Shown here: positions 6,402-11,453 of the stretch, in pieces
How the letters are laid out: every line of letters begins with the position of its first letter
Position numbering within the stretch: the stretch's first letter is position 1
DNA from: Reyranella sp.
GTDB taxonomy: Bacteria; Pseudomonadota; Alphaproteobacteria; Reyranellales; Reyranellaceae
Assembly: GCA_030681635.1 (NCBI GenBank)
Contig: JAUXRT010000360.1
Location: 1 to 11,453 of the forward strand
DNA: 11,453 nt
Direction of reading: 5' to 3'
Notes under the pieces: model-generated
Told to the model about the DNA's origin: nothing
Databases searched by the model: none
The model's input: only the letters and a program-made list of their open reading frames with translations
Position numbers and translations under genes: made by a program

Positions 6402-7643
6402 GTGAGCAAGCTTCAGCCCGTGCGTGGCACGCACGATCTTCTCCCCGACGAATACCGGCGCTTCGCCCATGTGGTCGGCACGGCGCGCGATGTGGCGCGC
6501 CTTTACGGCTATCGCGAGATGGCGACGCCGATCTTCGAGTTCACCGAGCTTTTCGCGCGTGGCATCGGCGAGACCACCGACGTCGTCTCCAAGGAGATGT
6601 ACACGTTCAAGGATCGCGGCGACGAATCGCTCACGCTCCGGCCAGAATACACCGCCGGCATCTGCCGCGCCTTCGTGTCCAACGGCGAGCTCGGCCAGCA
6701 GCTGCCGCTGAAGGTCTTCGCCGCCGGCCCGATGTTCCGTTACGAGCGGCCGCAGAAGGGCCGGCAGCGCCAGTTCCACCAGATCGACATCGAGGTGCTG
6801 GGCGCGCCGGAGCCCGGCGCCGACATCGAAGTGATCTCGGTTGCCGCCGACATTCTCGACCGGCTGGGCATCCTCGATCGCTGTGTCCTGAAGATCAATT
6901 CGCTGGGCGACCCGGAGTGCCGGGCCGTCTACCGCAAGGTGCTGGTCGACTACTACTCGGCCCACATCGGCAAGTTGTCGGAAGACTCGAAGAGCCGCCT
7001 GCAGCGCAACCCGCTGCGCATCCTCGACAGCAAGGACGAGGGCGACAAGGCGATCAATGCCGGCGCGCCGTCGTTTGCCGACCATCTCAACCAGGCCAGC
7101 CGCGACTTCTTCGCGGCGGTGCAGGGCGGCCTCTCCGCTGCCGGCATCGCCTTCGAGGTCGATCCCACCCTGGTGCGCGGACTGGATTACTACACCCACA
7201 CCGCCTTCGAGTTCGTGACCACCCACATCGGCGCGCAGGGGACCGTGCTGGGCGGCGGCCGCTATGACGGGCTGATCGCCGAGCTGGGCGGACCGCCGAC
7301 GGCGGGGATCGGCTGGGCCGGCGGCATCGAGCGCCTGATGATGCTGTGCAACGAGCCGGCGGCCGAGCCGCGGGCCGTCGTGATCGCGCCCCTGGGGGCT
7401 GCCGCCGAGGCCCGGGCGCTGGGGATTGCCCGCGCGCTTCGCCGCCAGGGCATCACGGTGGAGCAGGACTATCGCGGCAACATGAAGCGGCGCCTGCAGC
7501 GGGCCAACAAGCTCAACGCGCGCGCCGCCATCATCATCGGCGACGACGAGCTGGCCAAGGGCGTGGCCCAGCTAAAAGATTTCGATAGTGGCGAGCAGCG
7601 TGAAGTGGCGCTCGACGCCCTCGCCGACGCATTGAAGGGCTGA
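6402..7643 (+). CDS. hisS: Histidyl-tRNA synthetase (canonical bacterial class II type)
   Basis: Charges tRNA-His with histidine in the cytoplasm. The 413 residues begin SKLQPVRGTHDLLPDE, the standard HisRS N-terminus. Class II motifs are seen in order: motif 1 region around 40-60 (MATPIFEFTELFARGIGET), LRPEYTAGICRA at 79-90, motif 2 FRYERPQKGRQRQFHQIDIE at 112-131, the histidine-specific RGLDYYTHTAFEF at 259-271, and motif 3 AGIGWAGGIERLMM at 301-314. A C-terminal anticodon-binding domain follows from about 323 (RAVVIAPLG through NARAAIIIGDDE). The GTG start at 6402 is supported by AAGG at 6389-6392, 9 nt upstream, and by the family N-terminus. The full RPQKGRxRQFHQ motif 2 differs from the divergent HisRS of several alphaproteobacterial orders. 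The stop is 5 bp before the prfA start, so the two are co-transcribed and probably translationally coupled. Confidence 0.97.
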   Translation: MSKLQPVRGTHDLLPDEYRRFAHVVGTARDVARLYGYREMATPIFEFTELFARGIGETTDVVSKEMYTFKDRGDESLTLRPEYTAGICRAFVSNGELGQQLPLKVFAAGPMFRYERPQKGRQRQFHQIDIEVLGAPEPGADIEVISVAADILDRLGILDRCVLKINSLGDPECRAVYRKVLVDYYSAHIGKLSEDSKSRLQRNPLRILDSKDEGDKAINAGAPSFADHLNQASRDFFAAVQGGLSAAGIAFEVDPTLVRGLDYYTHTAFEFVTTHIGAQGTVLGGGRYDGLIAELGGPPTAGIGWAGGIERLMMLCNEPAAEPRAVVIAPLGAAAEARALGIARALRRQGITVEQDYRGNMKRRLQRANKLNARAAIIIGDDELAKGVAQLKDFDSGEQREVALDALADALKG

Positions 7644-7648
7644 ACACC

Positions 7649-8713
7649 GTGTCGCTGTTGCTCAAGCTCAACCAGATCGTGACCCGTCACGCCGAATTGC
7701 AGGCGGCACTTTCCGCCGGCACGCTCGATTCGCAGAAGTTCGTGGCGGCTTCGAAGGAGTATGCCGATCTCGGCCCGCTCGTCGAGGCGGTGAACGCCTG
7801 GCACAAGGCCGAGCAGGAGCTGAAGGACGCCGAGGCGATGGCGGCCGACCCCGACATGAAGGCGATCGCCGAGGAAGAGGCGTCGGCGCTGCGCAAGCGC
7901 CTGCCCGAACTTGAGCATGCGGTGAAGCGCATGCTGCTGCCCAAGGATGCGGCCGACGAGAAGAACGCCATCCTCGAAATCCGCGCCGGCACGGGTGGCG
8001 ACGAGGCCGCCCTGTTCGCGGCCGATCTCTTCCGCATGTACCAGCGCTATGCCGCCGAGCATGGCTGGAAGTTCGAGATCATGGAGCTCTCCGATACCGG
8101 CATCGGTGGCTACAAGGAGGCGATCGCGACCGTGACGGGCCGCAGCGTATTCGCCCGGCTAAAATTCGAATCGGGCGTGCATCGCGTTCAGCGTGTGCCG
8201 GCCACGGAAGGCTCGGGCCGCATCCACACGTCCGCGGCGACCGTTGCGGTGCTGCCGGAGGCCGAGGAATTCGACATCAAGATCGACGAGAAGGACCTCA
8301 GGATCGATGTCTTCCGCTCCTCCGGCCCGGGTGGCCAGTCGGTCAACACCACCGATTCGGCAGTGCGCATCACCCATCTCCCGACCAATACCGTCGTCAG
8401 CCAGCAGGACGAGAAGAGCCAGCACAAGAACAAGGCCAAGGCGATGAAGATCCTGCGCGCCCGGCTCTATGACGCCGAGCGCCAGCGTCGCGACGACATC
8501 CGCTCGGCCGACCGCAAGGGCCAGGTGGGCAGCGGCGACCGCAGTGAGCGCATCCGCACCTACAATTTCCCGCAGAGCCGGGTCACCGATCACCGCATCA
8601 ACCTCACGCTCTACAAGCTCGACGAGGTCCTCGAGGGCCGTGGGCTGGACGAGTTGATCGACGCGCTGACCGCCGACGATGAGGCGAGCCGTCTGGCGGA
8701 GCTGGCGGCCTAG
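7649..8713 (+). CDS. prfA: Peptide chain release factor 1 (RF1)
   Basis: Recognises UAA and UAG stop codons in the ribosomal A site and triggers peptide release. The protein has 354 residues, the usual RF1 length. The N-terminal helical domain (1-100) is followed by IRAGTGGDEAALFAADLFRMY (111-131), the stop-codon-reading tripeptide PAT at 184-186 inside RVPATEGSGRIHTSAATVAV (RF2 would have SPF), and the catalytic GGQ at 228-230 in RSSGPGGQSVNTTDSAVRITH. Gln230 is the expected methylation target of PrmC, encoded immediately downstream. No programmed frameshift site is present, again as expected for RF1 and not RF2. The GTG start lies 5 bp after the hisS stop, with GAAGGG at 7634-7639 as Shine-Dalgarno, inside the hisS end. 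prmC starts 3 bp after the stop. Confidence 0.98.
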   Translation: MSLLLKLNQIVTRHAELQAALSAGTLDSQKFVAASKEYADLGPLVEAVNAWHKAEQELKDAEAMAADPDMKAIAEEEASALRKRLPELEHAVKRMLLPKDAADEKNAILEIRAGTGGDEAALFAADLFRMYQRYAAEHGWKFEIMELSDTGIGGYKEAIATVTGRSVFARLKFESGVHRVQRVPATEGSGRIHTSAATVAVLPEAEEFDIKIDEKDLRIDVFRSSGPGGQSVNTTDSAVRITHLPTNTVVSQQDEKSQHKNKAKAMKILRARLYDAERQRRDDIRSADRKGQVGSGDRSERIRTYNFPQSRVTDHRINLTLYKLDEVLEGRGLDELIDALTADDEASRLAELAA

Positions 8714-8716
8714 CCG

Positions 8717-9586
8717 GTGGCCGGGGCCGCGCGCTACGACGCGCTGCTGCGCGATACCGCCGTCGCCCTGACGGCGGCCGGCATCGACAATGCCCGCTTC
8801 GAAGCCCGCCTGTTGCTGGCCCATGCCGCCGGAGTCACCATCGAATGGTTGGTCGCTCACGGCGACGAGGCGCCGCCGCCCGCGGTGGTCGAGGCGTTAC
8901 GCAGCCTCACCGCGCGGAGAATCCGGCGCGAGCCGATGGCCTATGTCGTGGGCGAGCGCGAATTCTGGGGTTTGCCGTTCAAGGTGTCGCCGGCCGTCCT
9001 CGTGCCGCGGCCCGACAGCGAGACATTGATCGAGGCGGCGCTGGCGCTGATGCCGGGCAGGACGGCGCCGTGGCGCATCGTCGATCTCGGTGTCGGCTCG
9101 GGATGTCTGCTGCTCACCCTGCTTCGGGAATTTCCCAATGCCCGAGGTGTCGGCATGGATGCCTCGGCGGAGGCTCTTTCAGTCGCCCAGGACAATGCGG
9201 ACGCGTTGGGCGTCGGCGCCCGCACGCGCCTCGTTAGTGGCGACTGGCGGCATCTGGGCTGGGCCGGGCAGCTGGGCGGGCCTTTCGACCTGCTGGTTTC
9301 CAACCCGCCCTACATCGAGACGGAAACGATCGACGGGCTGATGCCTGAAGTCGCCCGTTTTGAGCCCAGGCTGGCGCTGGACGGGGGTGGGGATGGGCTT
9401 GCTGCCTATCGCATCATCGCTGGCGAGGCAGCCGGGCTGGTCGCTCCCGGGGGGCGTGTCCTGATCGAGGCAGGGGAGGGACAAGCCCCTGATATATCGA
9501 CACTTTTGTCGGCAGCGGGGTTTGCCGTGGGCAGTCCCTGGAAGGATCTCGGCGGGATCGACCGGATCGTGCCGGCGACGCATTAA
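8717..9586 (+). CDS. prmC: Release-factor glutamine N5-methyltransferase PrmC (HemK)
   Basis: SAM-dependent enzyme that methylates the glutamine of the GGQ motif of RF1 and RF2, raising termination efficiency. The 289 residues fit the family. The N-terminal helical substrate-binding domain covers about 1-95 (FEARLLLAHAAG at 28-39; RREPMAYVVGEREFWGLPFKV at 70-90). VLVPRPDSETLIE at 94-106 follows, then SAM motif I VDLGVGSGCLLLTLL (122-136), and the catalytic NPPY at 196-199 in LVSNPPYIE. The usual threonine in LDLGTGSG is Val here, a mild variation. It begins with GTG at 8717, 3 bp after the prfA stop. The nearest Shine-Dalgarno-like GGAG (8698-8701) is 15 nt away, so translation is probably coupled to prfA. 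This is the last gene of the tightly packed hisS-prfA-prmC block; a 183-bp gap follows. Confidence 0.96.
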   Translation: MAGAARYDALLRDTAVALTAAGIDNARFEARLLLAHAAGVTIEWLVAHGDEAPPPAVVEALRSLTARRIRREPMAYVVGEREFWGLPFKVSPAVLVPRPDSETLIEAALALMPGRTAPWRIVDLGVGSGCLLLTLLREFPNARGVGMDASAEALSVAQDNADALGVGARTRLVSGDWRHLGWAGQLGGPFDLLVSNPPYIETETIDGLMPEVARFEPRLALDGGGDGLAAYRIIAGEAAGLVAPGGRVLIEAGEGQAPDISTLLSAAGFAVGSPWKDLGGIDRIVPATH

Positions 9587-9590
9587 AGAG

Positions 9591-9619
9591 TTGGCAAGGG
9601 AGGGGAATAGGACTAGCTT
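9591..9619 (+). promoter_or_regulatory. Candidate promoter for the DUF4167 gene
   Basis: TTGGCA at 9591-9596 matches 5 of 6 consensus -35 bases. TAGCTT at 9614-9619, exactly 17 bp later, is a weaker -10 (3 of 6). It begins 5 bp after the prmC stop codon. A transcript from here would have a leader of about 145 nt before the ATG at 9770. The 183-bp gap is clearly less GC-rich than the flanking genes, which fits a regulatory spacer. Function is inferred. Confidence 0.35.
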
Positions 9620-9769
9620 GCGAATTGTCCCTTGCGGGAATTAGCCTGTGCCGATCGATGGCGGCGGGCAAAATATATCCCTCTGAAAAATAGCCGTGAC
9701 GGCGCCCAGGAAGGGCAGAGGGTTTCTAACAACAACAACCCCGTCCGGCGTGTAACTGGCCCAAGGTTA

Positions 9770-10381
9770 ATGAGACCAAACAATCGTCAGCGATCGCGCG
9801 GCGGTCGCAATGGTGGCGGCGGCGGTGGCGGCGGAGGTGGCGGCCACAACAACCACCACAAGCAGCAGCACCACAACCCGAATCGCCCGCCCAATCGAAA
9901 CCAGATGTTCGACAGCAGCGGCCCCGACGTCCGGGTTCGAGGCAATGCGCATCAGGTGTTCGACAAATATCAGGCGCTGGCCCGGGAGGCGGCCGCTTCG
10001 GGCGACCGCATCCAGGCCGAGGCCTATTGGCAGTACGCCGACCACTATTTCCGCATGATCCAGACGATGGGCGGCTTCGGCCAGCGCAACAATGTGGGTT
10101 ATGGCGACGAAGAGGGTGGTCAGCCGAATCCCAACAATCCCCAGCAGCAGGGTCAGCCGGGGGGGCAACAATCCGGCCCGCCGCCCAGCAACGCCAACGG
10201 CCATGCCCCGGGTGAGCGCATGGGCGGCCGCGGGGACGATGCCAACGAAGCCGATCCCGGCCTGGGAGGTGTCGCGTTCCTGCAGAACGGGCGCAGCCCC
10301 TCTCCCGAGGAGGATCCGGCGGTCGACGATCAGCCCGAAGTCCCGGCTTTCACGCCACCGGCCGGCCGGCGCGGCGGATAG
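9770..10381 (+). CDS. DUF4167 domain protein of unknown function
   Basis: Alphaproteobacterial conserved protein of unknown role, usually found between prmC and clpB, as here. With the ATG at 9770 it has 203 residues and begins MRPNNRQRSRGGRN, in line with the MR-plus-Asn/Arg start common in the family. An 11-glycine run (15-25) and a His/Asn/Gln-rich stretch (26-45) follow. The conserved core is at about 48-97: SSGPDVRVRGNAHQVFDKYQ, LAREAAASGDRIQAEAYWQY and ADHYFRMI, which looks helical and TPR-like in spacing. The rest (about 100-203) is Gln/Pro/Gly-rich, then acidic, and probably disordered. The basic low-complexity N-terminus would suit nucleic-acid binding, but that is a guess. The frame stays open back to a TTG at 9632; codon choice there (TTA, GTA, AGG, ACT) is unlike a gene of this genome. 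AAGG sits only 3 nt before the ATG, so the start is not certain. An intrinsic terminator follows. Confidence 0.85.
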   Translation: MRPNNRQRSRGGRNGGGGGGGGGGGHNNHHKQQHHNPNRPPNRNQMFDSSGPDVRVRGNAHQVFDKYQALAREAAASGDRIQAEAYWQYADHYFRMIQTMGGFGQRNNVGYGDEEGGQPNPNNPQQQGQPGGQQSGPPPSNANGHAPGERMGGRGDDANEADPGLGGVAFLQNGRSPSPEEDPAVDDQPEVPAFTPPAGRRGG

Positions 10382-10406
10382 CCGATCCGGAAGTGGATTT
10401 CAGGAG

Positions 10407-10439
10407 CACCCGATGGCAGCCGCCGTCGGGTGTTTTTTT
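10407..10439 (+). terminator. Strong intrinsic terminator after the DUF4167 gene
   Basis: CACCCGA at 10407-10413 pairs with TCGGGTG at 10426-10432. The stem continues through a T-G wobble into GGC (10415-10417) pairing with GCC (10422-10424), closing an AGCC loop: 11 paired positions in all. Seven T residues (10433-10439) follow directly. It lies 25 bp after the stop codon. There is no A-run on the left side, so it should act on the plus strand only. Confidence 0.9.
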
Positions 10440-10449
10440 GCCCCTGTTT

Positions 10450-10479
10450 TCGTGGGCTCTAGATTCGTGGGCCCTAGAT
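10450..10479. repeat. 15-bp tandem duplication spanning the DUF4337 stop codon
   Basis: TCGTGGGCTCTAGAT at 10450-10464 is followed at once by TCGTGGGCCCTAGAT at 10465-10479, with one mismatch (T10458 versus C10473). The period of 15 keeps the minus-strand reading frame, so both copies carry an in-frame TAG for the DUF4337 gene: the real stop at 10476-10474 and a second one five codons on at 10461-10459. Confidence 0.85.
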
Positions 10480-11034
10480 ATGAAGCAGGGTCGGTGCCGC
10501 GAACCCCAGCACCGTGAAGCCGATGCCGACCGCGCCCAGGCCCAATGAGACGAAGGTGAGCCAGACGACCGCGGTCAGTGCGGCCGCGCCGGCCAGCACG
10601 ATTGCCAATTGGAAGCAGGCCGAGGCGTACTCGAACATGTGGTAGGCCGCCAGCGCTCGGTCGCGATACGCTTCCTTCGCCTTGGCCCGGGCCATCAATT
10701 CCTTGCGGCCTTCATTGGTCTCGGGCTCGGAGTCGTAACGCTGTGCGGTGCGCCGCCACCGCTCCGACTGTTCCTTGAGCGCCGCTGGCATGCTGGCAGG
10801 GCTGTCCTTGAATTGGGCGTCGGCGCCCTCGGCGGCTGTGCGCAGCGTGGTCTGACGGATCGTCTTGGCCTGGAAGAACGACCACAGGTTGGACGCGTCG
10901 ATGTGGCTGGAGAGGCCGTTGGTCTGCGCGCTTTTGCCGGACATTTCCGAGACCGCCAGCAGGGCCGCCAGCACGGCGACCAGCAGGGCGATCTTCTTGT
11001 TCGCGGTATCGACGTGCCCGTGCCCACCAGACAT
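10474..11034 (-). CDS. DUF4337 family membrane protein of unknown function
   Basis: Predicted inner-membrane protein of 186 residues; no biochemical role is known for the family. A short His/Gly-rich N-terminus (SGGHGHVD) precedes a first membrane helix at about 14-30 (KIALLVAVLAALLAVSE). A soluble, largely helical region of about 105 residues follows. It carries SSHIDASNLWSFFQAKTIRQ (42-61), the segment by which I recognise DUF4337, and many charged residues up to about 130. Two closely spaced membrane helices end the protein, at about 137-158 and 161-183. The ATG at 11034-11032 is supported by a good purine-rich Shine-Dalgarno (GGGGGAG on the minus strand, at about 11049-11043). It is convergent with the DUF4167 gene and divergent from clpB across 195 bp. 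No link to clpB function is visible beyond position. Confidence 0.85.
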   Translation of the reverse strand: MSGGHGHVDTANKKIALLVAVLAALLAVSEMSGKSAQTNGLSSHIDASNLWSFFQAKTIRQTTLRTAAEGADAQFKDSPASMPAALKEQSERWRRTAQRYDSEPETNEGRKELMARAKAKEAYRDRALAAYHMFEYASACFQLAIVLAGAAALTAVVWLTFVSLGLGAVGIGFTVLGFAAPTLLHI

Positions 11035-11125
11035 TGCTCTTCTCCCCCGTTGTCTTGTCCCAGATCGTGCCGGTCGTCCTATAGACCCTCATGACTATGC
11101 CGGAAAGCCGCACCCCGGGTCCGGT

Positions 11126-11153
11126 CTTGCACCTGCGCGATCCCTTCCCATAT
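11126..11153 (+). promoter_or_regulatory. Candidate heat-shock (sigma-32/RpoH) promoter of clpB
   Basis: CTTGCA at 11126-11131 is followed after 14 bp by TCCCATAT at 11146-11153. The sigma-32 consensus is CTTGAA, 13-15 bp, CCCCATnT, so there is one mismatch in each box. It stands in the spacer upstream of clpB, a classic RpoH target, and would give a leader of about 70 nt. The sequence match is seen directly; RpoH control is inferred from clpB biology. Confidence 0.55.
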
Positions 11154-11229
11154 CGATTAGAGGATGCCCGGATAGGGGTCCGCTCTTTCGCCTGCCGCAT
11201 GACGGGGGCGTGAATGAAAGGGTAGAGCA

Positions 11230-11453
11230 ATGAACCAAGAGAAATACACCGAACGCATGCGGGGTTTCCTGCAGAGCGCCCAGATGATGGCCCTGCGCGA
11301 CGGCCATCAACGCTTCGTCCCCGACCATCTCCTGAAGGTCCTGCTGGACGATCCCGAAGGCCTGGCGGCCAACCTGATCACCGCGGCGGGCGGCGATTCA
11401 CGCCTGGTGCATCGCGAAGTCGAGGCCAATCTCGCCAAGCAGCCCAAGGTCGA
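11230..11453 (+). CDS. clpB: Disaggregase ClpB, N-terminal part (runs off right edge)
   Basis: AAA+ chaperone that, with DnaK, pulls apart stress-aggregated proteins in the cytoplasm. Only the first 74 codons are present. They start MNQEKYTERMRGFLQSAQ and continue MALRDGHQRFVPDHLLKVLL, DDPEGLAANLI and EVEANLAKQPKV. This is the Clp N-terminal repeat of ClpB; the FxPxHLLKxLLDDxEGLA block separates it from ClpA and ClpC. The ATBases of the two AAA+ modules lie outside the window, so completeness is unknown. AAAGGG at 11217-11222 lies 7 nt before the ATG, a good ribosome-binding site. A heat-shock-type promoter about 75-105 bp upstream fits its expected induction. It is divergent from the DUF4337 gene. 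Confidence 0.95.
   Translation, partial: MNQEKYTERMRGFLQSAQMMALRDGHQRFVPDHLLKVLLDDPEGLAANLITAAGGDSRLVHREVEANLAKQPKV

Noticed and set aside
9812..9844. GGT/GGC run looking like a simple repeat
   Set aside because: It encodes the 11-glycine stretch of the DUF4167 protein using mixed Gly codons, so it is a coding feature and not an independent DNA repeat.
10609..11094. Plus-strand open frame opposite the DUF4337 gene
   Set aside because: The minus strand has the better ribosome-binding site, membrane helices and a recognisable family segment; the plus-strand product does not resemble a protein family.
1..11453. tRNA, rRNA, CRISPR, insertion sequences, attachment sites, defence or toxin genes
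   Set aside because: Looked for on both strands by eye. No cloverleaf-like block, regular spaced repeat, transposase motif or terminal inverted repeat was seen, and the region is a conserved housekeeping cluster.

Overview
The window is a GC-rich stretch of a bacterial chromosome. It is almost fully coding, with plus-strand genes running end to end and one gene at the left edge and one near the right edge on the minus strand. Gene content and order (ubiG divergent from lysC, then ptsP, prfA, prmC, a DUF4167 gene and clpB) are typical of Alphaproteobacteria. The histidyl-tRNA synthetase is the canonical bacterial type, and rodZ-like, ispG and hisS genes lie between ptsP and prfA. Both points suggest a Rhodospirillales-like lineage (Reyranella-like, for example) rather than core Rhizobiales, Rhodobacterales or Caulobacterales. 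This placement is an inference and no 16S gene is present.

Left part (1-1597): the 5' end of ubiG (ubiquinone biosynthesis) reads leftward off the edge. lysC (aspartate kinase) reads rightward, and the two share a 78-bp divergent spacer. lysC carries a well-placed internal ribosome-binding site and ATG exactly where the separate beta subunit begins in alpha/beta-type aspartokinases.

Centre (1598-9586): ptsP (EI-Ntr, first enzyme of the nitrogen PTS), a RodZ-like membrane-anchored HTH protein with a shortened C-terminal domain, ispG (MEP isoprenoid pathway), hisS, prfA (RF1) and prmC (the methylase of release-factor GGQ). hisS-prfA-prmC are separated by only 5 and 3 bp and must be one transcription unit. 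Adding rodZ and ispG to that unit is plausible from spacing (57 and 46 bp). prfA and prmC form an enzyme-substrate pair.

Right part (9587-11453): a DUF4167 gene (low-complexity Gly/Asn/His/Arg-rich N-terminus, conserved core, function unknown) has its own leader and ends at a strong intrinsic terminator. A convergent minus-strand DUF4337 membrane-protein gene follows. The window closes with the first 74 codons of clpB, preceded by a good match to a heat-shock (sigma-32) promoter.

I saw no mobile element, CRISPR array, tRNA or rRNA, and no sign of recent transfer. There is no convincing evidence of an undescribed system. The points most worth a second look are the internal lysC start, the clpB promoter, the trimmed RodZ tail, a possible upstream peptide touching ptsP, and the unknown DUF4167 gene with its long leader.
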